This document shows, in pieces, positions 1 to 4,883 of a DNA stretch of 5,301 nucleotides. This DNA comes from Pseudomonadota bacterium. GTDB taxonomy: Bacteria > Pseudomonadota > Gammaproteobacteria > Burkholderiales > Burkholderiaceae_B. Every line of letters begins with the position of its first letter. Positions within the stretch are counted from its first letter, which is position 1. The stretch is from assembly GCA_023427945.1 (NCBI GenBank), contig JAEYZR010000336.1, positions 1 through 5,301 of the forward strand, in the 5' to 3' direction. The notes beneath the pieces were generated by a model that saw only the letters and a list, made by a program, of their open reading frames with translations, did not search any database and was not told the DNA's origin. Made by a program: the position numbers and the translations under genes.

Positions 1-405
1 ACTCAGCCCCAGGGTTTGCGCCACGACATCGGAAACCCGGCGCTGCATATCCATTGCAGCCCGGCGTGAAAACGTGAGCATCAAGATACGCTGGGGATCT
101 GCACCGTGAAGGATGAGCTGTGCCACGCGGTGTGCCAATGTGTTGGTCTTGCCCGATCCTGCGCCGGCAATGATGAGCAGTGCGCGGGTATCGGCGTCAC
201 CGGCAATACCGTGCAACACAGCGCTGCGCTGCTGCGCATTGAGTGCCGCCAGGACATCAGTGGCATCGCGGCGGGATGAGGCAGACCCGCAGTCCGCCGG
301 AGCCGTCATGGCGTGGGCACTCGCTGCCCGTGCATCCGGATCTGCCGGTCTACGCATATCGTCGGCTATCGCGGCAGGATTATCAAAATTGGAGGGCATG
401 ACCAT
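1..405 (-). CDS. UvrD/Rep-type ATP-dependent DNA helicase, N-terminal part (cut by window edge)
   Basis: This is the N-terminal 135 residues of a superfamily 1A DNA helicase, which uses ATP to unwind DNA in repair or replication restart. Visible motifs, counted from the ATG at 405, are a Q-motif-like LNAQQRSAV (55-63), Walker A AGAGSGKT (80-87) followed by NTLAHRVAQLI, and motif Ia around LTFSRRAAMDMQRRV (110-124). The TFSRRAA version of motif Ia differs from the TFTNKAA of E. coli UvrD/Rep, so I give no gene symbol. The rest of the gene lies beyond base 1. The start is uncertain: the frame is open back to 574, with ATGs at 501, 405, 399, 357 and 309, none with a clear ribosome binding site. 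I prefer 405 or 399 because they lie about 50 bases downstream of the possible promoter and LexA site. About 50 low-complexity, Ala/Asp-rich residues would then precede the helicase core. The family call is secure from the motifs; the start is not. Confidence 0.88.
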   Translation of the reverse strand, partial: MVMPSNFDNPAAIADDMRRPADPDARAASAHAMTAPADCGSASSRRDATDVLAALNAQQRSAVLHGIAGDADTRALLIIAGAGSGKTNTLAHRVAQLILHGADPQRILMLTFSRRAAMDMQRRVSDVVAQTLGLS

Positions 406-462
406 GTCGTCGGCTATGACTTCGGGATACAAGACGGGTTCGATGATTGTGACGTTCGTGCC

Positions 463-468
463 ACTATA
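463..468 (-). promoter_or_regulatory. Possible -10 element of the helicase promoter
   Basis: The minus strand reads TATAGT here, five of six matches to the sigma-70 -10 consensus. It lies immediately downstream of the LexA operator and about 58 bases upstream of the ATG at 405. No good -35 hexamer is visible at 16-18 bases spacing, so the assignment rests on the -10 element and its position. A LexA site touching the core promoter is the usual arrangement in SOS genes. Confidence 0.35.
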
Positions 469-471
469 GCA

Positions 472-487
472 CTGGATATAAATACAG
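472..487 (-). promoter_or_regulatory. LexA operator (SOS box)
   Basis: The minus strand reads CTGTATTTATATCCAG, which fits the gammaproteobacterial/betaproteobacterial LexA consensus CTG-N10-CAG with an AT-rich, alternating centre. It resembles the known operator of E. coli uvrD, a LexA-regulated helicase gene, and lies in front of a UvrD-like helicase here. It is 67 bases upstream of the preferred helicase ATG and about 100 bases upstream of the divergent ferritin-like gene. LexA could therefore repress the helicase, or both genes. The motif match is seen directly; binding is inferred. Confidence 0.7.
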
Positions 488-587
488 CCTTTCCAGCCCA
501 TAGGCACATCGCTTGCGAAGGAGTGTTCAACCGACAGTTTTACTTCGACTGCCGACGGTATTTTCCAAGCGACTTAAAGGAGCGAAT

Positions 588-1040
588 ATGTCCGACAAAA
601 TTATCAACGTACTGAACGAACTGATCGAAACGTCCAAGGACGGTCAAAAAGGCTTTCAGGCTGCTGCTGAAGACACGAAGAATGCCGAACTCAAGGCTCT
701 GTTCCAGCGCCGTGCGGCAGATTGCGGATCAGGCGCCACCGAACTTCAGGCCGTTGTCGCTCAATTGGGCGGCAAACCGGAAACGGATGGCACGATATCC
801 GGCGCTGTGCACCGCGGATGGATGAACCTGAAACAGGCAGTTGCAGGCCGCAGCGACACCGCCATTCTCGAAGAATGTGAACGCGGCGAAGATGTGGCGA
901 AGAAGAACTATTCCGATGCGTTGAAAGAAACGCTGCCCGAGAATGTGCGCGCGATTGTCCAGAAGCAATACGACGGCGTGCTGCGCAATCATGACCAGAT
1001 TCGCGATCTGCGCAATCGTTATCGCGATGGGGCGGCCTGA
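588..1040 (+). CDS. PA2169/DUF2383 family four-helix-bundle (ferritin-like) protein
   Basis: The product is a small soluble protein of 150 residues, almost wholly helical, matching in length and pattern the PA2169 family (DUF2383), which has a ferritin-like four-helix bundle. Four amphipathic helices can be drawn at about residues 4-24, 30-60, 72-105 and 117-145, with a GGKPETDGT turn at 61-69. Acidic residues and histidines on the helices (for example E28, E52, H75, E95, E98, E101, H135) could bind metal, but I cannot assign a di-iron site. The function of the family is not settled; links to stress and stationary phase are often suggested. The start at 588 is well supported by AAAGGAG at 576-582, five bases upstream; the open frame runs back to 513, but that extension has no family character. 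The gene is divergent from the helicase and may share its LexA-containing control region. It appears to be a single-gene unit, followed by hairpins. Confidence 0.85.
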   Translation: MSDKIINVLNELIETSKDGQKGFQAAAEDTKNAELKALFQRRAADCGSGATELQAVVAQLGGKPETDGTISGAVHRGWMNLKQAVAGRSDTAILEECERGEDVAKKNYSDALKETLPENVRAIVQKQYDGVLRNHDQIRDLRNRYRDGAA

Positions 1041-1052
1041 TCGAGCTAGTCT

Positions 1053-1095
1053 GCATGGGGACGGCTCTCGCTGGCTTCTCCATGCCTGAGCATGG
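1053..1095 (+). other. Two overlapping, mutually exclusive hairpins after the ferritin-like gene
   Basis: Starting 13 bases after the stop codon, GCATGGGGA (1053-1061) can pair with TCTCCATGC (1077-1085) as a 9-bp stem with one G-U pair and a 15-base loop. CCATGC (1080-1085, with C1080 shared) can instead pair with GCATGG (1090-1095) around a CTGA tetraloop. Both stems use the same CCATGC, so only one can form at a time. No T-run follows, so this is not a standard Rho-independent terminator. It may protect the mRNA 3' end or assist termination. Confidence 0.4.
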
Positions 1096-1112
1096 ATCGA
1101 CGTAGTCTGAAA

Positions 1113-1190
1113 CGGATGCCGATTGGATGGCGGGCAGTCAAGAATGTAAATTCGATGGCTGGTCGTGATCCTGTCGGCATCCGCGTTTTT
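1113..1190 (+). terminator. Inverted repeat with long loop and T-run, possible terminator or small-RNA end
   Basis: CGGATGCCGA (1113-1122) and TCGGCATCCG (1174-1183) are perfect 10-bp inverted repeats separated by 51 bases, followed by CG and TTTTT (1186-1190). The right arm plus T-run resembles the 3' half of an intrinsic terminator, but a loop this long is unusual. It lies between the ferritin-like gene and the DUF72 gene, about 65 bases before the latter's start. It could end transcription of the ferritin-like gene or form the structured end of a short RNA. Confidence 0.3.
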
Positions 1191-1255
1191 ATGGTTCACT
1201 TATCCTGCCCCTTCTACTTTACTCATCCCGGGGGTCGAGCGAGCAGATTTTGCCA

Positions 1256-2146
1256 ATGATTCGCATAGGCACCGCATCCTGGACAGATCCGACTCTACTG
1301 GCGTGCCGACGCTTCTATCCGGACGCGGTTTCGACGCCCGAGGCGCGGCTGCGCTACTACGCCAGCCAGTTCCCGTTGGTCGAGGTCAACACAAGTTTCT
1401 ACGGCATAGGCCAACCGCGGCAGACCAACAAATGGGTCCAACGGACACCGCCTGACTTCCGGTTTCATGCCAAGGCGTTTCGCCTGTTCACCGGTCACCA
1501 GACGCCAGTCTCCGCATTGGGCAAGGATCTCGCCTACGACCTGCGCCTGAACGAACCGAATGCCAAAGTGTTCTACAGGCAATTGCCCGAAGTCTGGCGC
1601 GATGAATTGTGGCGCCGGTTTCTGCTGTGGCTCGAACCCCTGCGCCTGCAGGACAGGCTGGATGTCGTCCACTTCCAGTTCCCACCGTGGGTGCGCCCTC
1701 ACCCGCGTGTCCAGGCCCATGTCGAAGAGTCGGTGCGGCGACTGGAGGGTTTTACCGTTGCCCTCGAATGGCGTCACATCGATTGGCTGACCGGGCCGCA
1801 GTACCTGCGCACGCTGGACTGGCAGCGGGAGATCGGTGTCGCCCACACCATCGTCGATGCACCCCAGGGTTTTGACAACACCGCACCCGCCGTCTGGCAG
1901 ACCTCGCACGACGACCTGTCCGTGATCCGGCTGCACGGTCGCAACGCTCAATCCTGGAACCACGCCACGCCGTCCTCGTCGGGCCGCTTCAATTACGTCT
2001 ACAGTGAACAGGAGCTCACCGAGCTTGCCCGGCACATCAGGCGTCTGGCGGACACCATCAAGCGTACACATGTCGTGTTCAACACCAACTTCGAAGATCA
2101 GGGCATGCAGAACGCGCGCGGATTGCAGGCAGCGCTGGCCCGATGA
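1256..2146 (+). CDS. DUF72 domain-containing protein (YecE-like TIM barrel)
   Basis: The 296-residue product carries DUF72 along its whole length, at a typical size for the family. DUF72 proteins (E. coli YecE) have a TIM-barrel fold resembling sugar-phosphate isomerases/endonucleases; their reaction is unknown. Recognisable segments are IRIGTASWTDPTL (2-14), FYP (20-22), FPLVEVNTSFYG (39-50), FRFHAKAFRLFTGH (68-81), VVHFQFPPW (137-145), VALEWRHIDWL (168-178), IVDAPQGF (199-206), VIRLHGRNAQSW (223-234) and VVFNTNFEDQG (273-283). The conserved E, R, H and N residues in these strands line the presumed active site. I chose the ATG at 1256 because homologues begin close to MIRIGT; an in-frame TTG at 1250 would add two residues, and neither start has a strong ribosome binding site. 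The gene is convergent with the sirtuin gene, whose stop is 48 bases away, and it appears to stand alone. Confidence 0.87.
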   Translation: MIRIGTASWTDPTLLACRRFYPDAVSTPEARLRYYASQFPLVEVNTSFYGIGQPRQTNKWVQRTPPDFRFHAKAFRLFTGHQTPVSALGKDLAYDLRLNEPNAKVFYRQLPEVWRDELWRRFLLWLEPLRLQDRLDVVHFQFPPWVRPHPRVQAHVEESVRRLEGFTVALEWRHIDWLTGPQYLRTLDWQREIGVAHTIVDAPQGFDNTAPAVWQTSHDDLSVIRLHGRNAQSWNHATPSSSGRFNYVYSEQELTELARHIRRLADTIKRTHVVFNTNFEDQGMQNARGLQAALAR

Positions 2147-2153
2147 GTGATCA

Positions 2154-2169
2154 GCCGCTTGCTTGCGGC
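2154..2169. terminator. Small hairpin between convergent genes
   Basis: GCCGC (2154-2158) and GCGGC (2165-2169) form a perfect 5-bp GC-rich stem around a 6-base loop, eight bases after the DUF72 stop and in the 48-base gap to the sirtuin stop. There is no T-run on either strand, so a role as a bidirectional terminator is only suggested by position. Confidence 0.22.
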
Positions 2170-2194
2170 CACGGACGTTGCCAACGGCGACCGT

Positions 2195-3043
2195 TCAGCC
2201 AGGCAGCATGGCCTTGAGTGCTTCATCCACCGGCTGATTGACCTTCAGCGTCAGCAGCGCATCGGCACGCGTCTGGCCCAGGTTGATGGCGGCGATCGGC
2301 AAGCCGGCGCGGGCAGCGGCCAGAGCGAATCGGTAACCGGAATAGACCATCAGCGAGGATCCCGCCACCAGCATGGCATCGGACGACTCCAGCGCCTGCA
2401 TGGACTGCTGAACCCGCTCGCGGGGCACGCTTTCGCCAAAAAACACCACGTCGGGTTTGACGACGCCGCCACACTTGGGACAATCGGGAACGCGAAAGTC
2501 CGAGAAGTCTGTTTCGTCCAGATCGGCGTCGCCGTCAGGGGCGACCGCCGCTTCGCGCGCCAGCCAATGCGGATTGGCCTGTTCCAGCAAGACTTGCCAT
2601 TCTTTGCGCGGCAACCGCATTTCACAGGCCATGCAGCGCACCTGGTCCAGGCGCCCGTGCAGATCGACGACATCCTGAGTGCCTGCGGCCTGATGCAAGC
2701 GATCCACGTTCTGCGTGACCAATAATGTGACGTGTCCCGCCTTTTGCAATGCGGCCAGGGCAAAGTGCGCGGCATTGGGCTGCGCTCGCCCGAAGCTGCG
2801 CCAGCCGACCATGCTGCGTGCCCAGTAACGCGCACGCGCCGGCGCCTGTCCCATGAAGAGGTCGTAATTCATGGGCGCTGGACGCTTCCACTTGCCTTCA
2901 CTGTCGCGATAGTCGGGAATGCCGGAACCGGTACTCATGCCCGCACCTGTCAACACGAACAGGCGGGGATGATCCTGCAGAAACTGCGCCAGTTCGTTTT
3001 TCTGCTGCACGCGCGTGCCGCCCTCGATCACATCGTCATTCAC
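2195..3043 (-). CDS. SIR2-family NAD-dependent protein deacylase (SIRT4-like, class II)
   Basis: Sirtuins remove acyl groups from protein lysines, consuming NAD+ and releasing nicotinamide and O-acyl-ADP-ribose. The 282-residue product has all expected elements: the NAD-binding GAGMSTGSGIPDYR (33-46), TQNVDRLHQAAG (110-121), catalytic His129 in DLHGR, four zinc-ligand cysteines (137, 140, 188, 191), VVKPDVVFFGE (194-204), GSS (228-230) and INLG (253-256). The long insert between the cysteine pairs, with NPHW and APDGD, and PDYR in place of PDFR resemble SIRT4/class II rather than E. coli CobB, so I leave the symbol blank. Its activity could be deacetylation, lipoamidase-like or other deacylation, or ADP-ribosylation. 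The start is the GTG at 3043, with GGAG at 3051-3054 seven bases upstream. It overlaps the end of the AI-2E gene by 8 bases, so the two are probably transcribed together and translationally coupled. Confidence 0.92.
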   Translation of the reverse strand: MNDDVIEGGTRVQQKNELAQFLQDHPRLFVLTGAGMSTGSGIPDYRDSEGKWKRPAPMNYDLFMGQAPARARYWARSMVGWRSFGRAQPNAAHFALAALQKAGHVTLLVTQNVDRLHQAAGTQDVVDLHGRLDQVRCMACEMRLPRKEWQVLLEQANPHWLAREAAVAPDGDADLDETDFSDFRVPDCPKCGGVVKPDVVFFGESVPRERVQQSMQALESSDAMLVAGSSLMVYSGYRFALAAARAGLPIAAINLGQTRADALLTLKVNQPVDEALKAMLPG

Positions 3044-4361
3044 CCAGGAACTCCGCTACCGCTTCCAGGCCTTCCACGTGGTCAGACACGACCTTGGCAA
3101 TAAAGGCGAGCGGTATGGACAAGAGTGTGCCCCAGATTCCCCATAGCCATGTGAAAAGGAGCAACACAATGAAAACAGCCACAGCGTTCATGCGGGCAAT
3201 CCGCCCCGACATCCAGGTGGTCATGACGATGCCCACGAACACGGCAATCACCACCGATGCGCTGGCCACCAGCAATGCCTGTCCGAGTGTGCCGAACTGC
3301 ACGATGGCTGCCACCCCTGTGCATATGGCGACGATCAAAGGACCGAAATACGGAATGATGTGCAACAGCGCAGCCACCAGTGCCCAGGTGCCGGCATTGG
3401 CCAGGCCGAGCCACTTGAAGGCCACGTAGGTCATGATGCCCAGGGCCACATTGGTGACCAGCATCATGAGCAGGTAGCGCTGGATCGACTTGTTGATTTC
3501 GTCGAGCATGTGGACGCTGATTTTTTTCTGCGTGAGCGTCTGCCCTGCGACCTTCACGAACTTGCGTTTGAAGGTATTGCCCGCGACGAGCAGGAAAAAT
3601 ACGAGAAAGGTCACTACCGTCGCCTGGGCGAGGAAGGTGGCCACACTCATCGATCCCGCCAGCAACAGCGCATCCACCGAAATCTCCGGCTGCCGGGCTG
3701 ATTGCGCGCCGCGCGCGCCATCGGTCTGAAAGACGGCGGCTGCCGTGCGCATCTTGTCCAGGACAGAACCATCGCCCGAGGAAAAACCGGACAGGGAGCG
3801 GGAGACCTGCCGCGAGATGTCGGGCAGCGAATTGACGATGCTCATGACCTGGTCTTCCAGCGCGAGCGCCCCATAGACGATGCCAACCAGCATGCCGCCC
3901 AGGATCAGCACCGTACCCAGCGAACGGGGAATGCGCCAGCGTTCGAGAAACGCAACGATGGGATCCAGTGCATAGGCAATGATCGCTGCCAGCACGAGCG
4001 GCACGACGAAGTCGTGCGCCGACTTCAGGGCGAACAGCACCGCCAGTACCGTCAGGATGGCCAGCGAGACATTGCGCGCATGGAACTTGTGGATGACCGT
4101 GCCATCCGTGCTCTGGGCGGCCACGGGAATGACCGGCGGCTGAGCCGCGACCTCGGGCACTTCGGCGACTTCTGTCGGGGGATTGACCGTCGAGCCAATT
4201 CTCGCCGACTCGCCATCCAGGTAGGTGGGACCTTGCGGATCGGGTTGTGGTGCACGGGGTGAGTCCGCGGACGACGGTGGGCCGGAGCTGTTGTCCTCCG
4301 GTTGCCCAGATGCCGAAGGCGGGTCGGATGGCGCATGGGAAGAATCGTTAGTGGCACCCAA
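3036..4361 (-). CDS. AI-2E family transporter (PerM/YdiK-like membrane protein)
   Basis: This is a multi-pass inner-membrane protein of the AI-2E transporter family. Members have been linked to autoinducer-2 export, Na+/H+ exchange and permease-like roles, so the substrate cannot be named. From the TTG at 4361 the protein has 441 residues. Residues 1-90 are a Pro/Ser/Ala-rich, presumably disordered cytoplasmic tail. Hydrophobic segments lie at about 98-112, 118-137, 148-166, 240-260, 298-316, 324-356, 362-383 and 394-427; a soluble loop at about 167-235 and the family motif ALLHIIPYFGPLIVAI (330-345) are visible. The frame extends to a GTG at 4409, but that codon lies in the hairpin of the preceding terminator. 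The TTG at 4361 has GGAG at 4370-4373, eight bases upstream, and is preferred. The stop overlaps the sirtuin start. No clear promoter fits between terminator and start. The family call is firm; the start is moderately sure. Confidence 0.88.
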   Translation of the reverse strand: MGATNDSSHAPSDPPSASGQPEDNSSGPPSSADSPRAPQPDPQGPTYLDGESARIGSTVNPPTEVAEVPEVAAQPPVIPVAAQSTDGTVIHKFHARNVSLAILTVLAVLFALKSAHDFVVPLVLAAIIAYALDPIVAFLERWRIPRSLGTVLILGGMLVGIVYGALALEDQVMSIVNSLPDISRQVSRSLSGFSSGDGSVLDKMRTAAAVFQTDGARGAQSARQPEISVDALLLAGSMSVATFLAQATVVTFLVFFLLVAGNTFKRKFVKVAGQTLTQKKISVHMLDEINKSIQRYLLMMLVTNVALGIMTYVAFKWLGLANAGTWALVAALLHIIPYFGPLIVAICTGVAAIVQFGTLGQALLVASASVVIAVFVGIVMTTWMSGRIARMNAVAVFIVLLLFTWLWGIWGTLLSIPLAFIAKVVSDHVEGLEAVAEFLGE

Positions 4362-4369
4362 GGTACGCG

Positions 4370-4373
4370 CTCC
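4370..4373 (-). promoter_or_regulatory. Ribosome binding site deciding the TTG start of the AI-2E gene
   Basis: The minus strand reads GGAG eight bases upstream of the TTG at 4361. This is the only Shine-Dalgarno-like site between the terminator T-run and the membrane-spanning part of the protein that sits at proper spacing to an in-frame start. It supports the shorter gene model over the GTG at 4409. Confidence 0.5.
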
Positions 4374-4388
4374 GAAGCAGTGATGATC

Positions 4389-4430
4389 AAAAAGCAACGG
4401 GAGCGACACGCAATTTGCGTGCCACTCCCG
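4389..4430 (-). terminator. Rho-independent terminator of the thiolase-like/DUF35 operon
   Basis: On the minus strand CGGGAG (4430-4425) pairs with CTCCCG (4403-4398), and GCACGC (4422-4417) lies opposite GCGTGT (4411-4406) further in, giving a long hairpin with a small internal bulge and an AT-rich apex. The T-rich stretch TTGCTTTTT (4397-4389) follows directly. It lies 43 bases after the DUF35 stop codon. There is no comparable T-run on the other strand, so it acts on leftward transcription. It largely separates the DUF35 operon from the AI-2E gene. Confidence 0.85.
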
Positions 4431-4473
4431 TCATGCTTTCTGAAGCCTCGCAAGGCCTCGCGGAAAGGCGCGA

Positions 4474-4878
4474 TCAGGCGATCGGCTTGAACATCGGAAC
4501 AGGTGGTGCGCCCTCTTCGGTCGGTTTGAACACGACCTCGACAGTCTGACCGATCCGCACTTCGTCCAGATCGCAGTCCACGATATTGCTCATCATCGTG
4601 GTGCCTTCATCAAGGGTGACATAGGCGATGCAGAATGGATTGGGACCGGCACGGCGGGTCACGCTGTAGGAGTAGATCGTGCCGCGGCCCGAGGCTTCTT
4701 TCCACTCCGTGTCACCCATGCAAAAGGGGCACAGCGTGCGCGGATACCAGTGTGCCTTGTGGCAGGACGTGCAGAACTTCACCATCAGGCGGTGTTCGCG
4801 TGCGGCATCCCAGAACGCTTTGTTTTCAGGCGATTCGGCTGGTGCCGTGATCGGACCCTCAACGTATGGTGTGGTCAT
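4474..4878 (-). CDS. Zinc-ribbon/OB-fold (DUF35) acyl-CoA-associated protein
   Basis: This 134-residue protein has the two-part layout of the DUF35 family: an N-terminal rubredoxin-like zinc ribbon followed by an OB fold. The helix at about 16-30 (ESPENKAFWDAARE) leads into C36-x2-C39 and C50-x2-C53, which should hold zinc, with HWYPRTLCPFC between. The OB fold runs from about 62 (GRGTIYSYSVTRR) through AYVTLDEG (85-92) and SNIVDCDLDEVRIGQTVEVVF (97-117) to the end. Such proteins are partners of thiolase-superfamily enzymes, as in ChsH2/Ltp2 of steroid degradation, BbsA/BbsB and the archaeal thiolase/HMG-CoA synthase complex, where the OB fold helps bind the CoA substrate. Here the upstream gene, 5 bases away, encodes a thiolase-like protein, so the two probably form one complex. 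The start at 4878 has GGGAG at 4887-4891, eight bases upstream; a longer open frame to 5067 only overlaps the thiolase gene. A terminator follows. Confidence 0.9.
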   Translation of the reverse strand: MTTPYVEGPITAPAESPENKAFWDAAREHRLMVKFCTSCHKAHWYPRTLCPFCMGDTEWKEASGRGTIYSYSVTRRAGPNPFCIAYVTLDEGTTMMSNIVDCDLDEVRIGQTVEVVFKPTEEGAPPVPMFKPIA

Positions 4879-4883
4879 GTCAA

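Noticed and set aside
455..482. Possible plus-strand promoter for the ferritin-like gene (TTCGTG, 16 bases, TATAAA)
   Set aside because: The -10 candidate is good, but it lies within the LexA operator's AT-rich centre, which would produce such a match by itself, and the -35 is weak.
113..615. Plus-strand open frames opposite the helicase N-terminus and running into the ferritin-like gene
   Set aside because: The minus strand encodes Walker A and motif Ia here, and the ferritin-like gene uses a different frame with a good ribosome binding site at 576-582.
1195..1223. Possible sigma-70 promoter for the DUF72 gene (TTCACT, 17 bases, TTTACT)
   Set aside because: Both hexamers match the consensus too poorly to be told from chance in this sequence.
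1295..2071. A 258-codon open frame on the minus strand inside the DUF72 gene
   Set aside because: It is antisense to a gene with clear DUF72 motifs along its whole length, and its translation shows no family pattern. Long antisense frames are common in GC-rich coding DNA.
2147..2725. A plus-strand open frame immediately after the DUF72 stop
   Set aside because: It overlaps the sirtuin gene on the opposite strand, has no ribosome binding site and shows no recognisable domain.
3702..4262. A 186-codon open frame on the plus strand opposite the AI-2E gene
   Set aside because: The translation is rich in Arg, His, Asp and Gln as expected for a frame opposite membrane-protein codons; the other strand has unmistakable AI-2E features.
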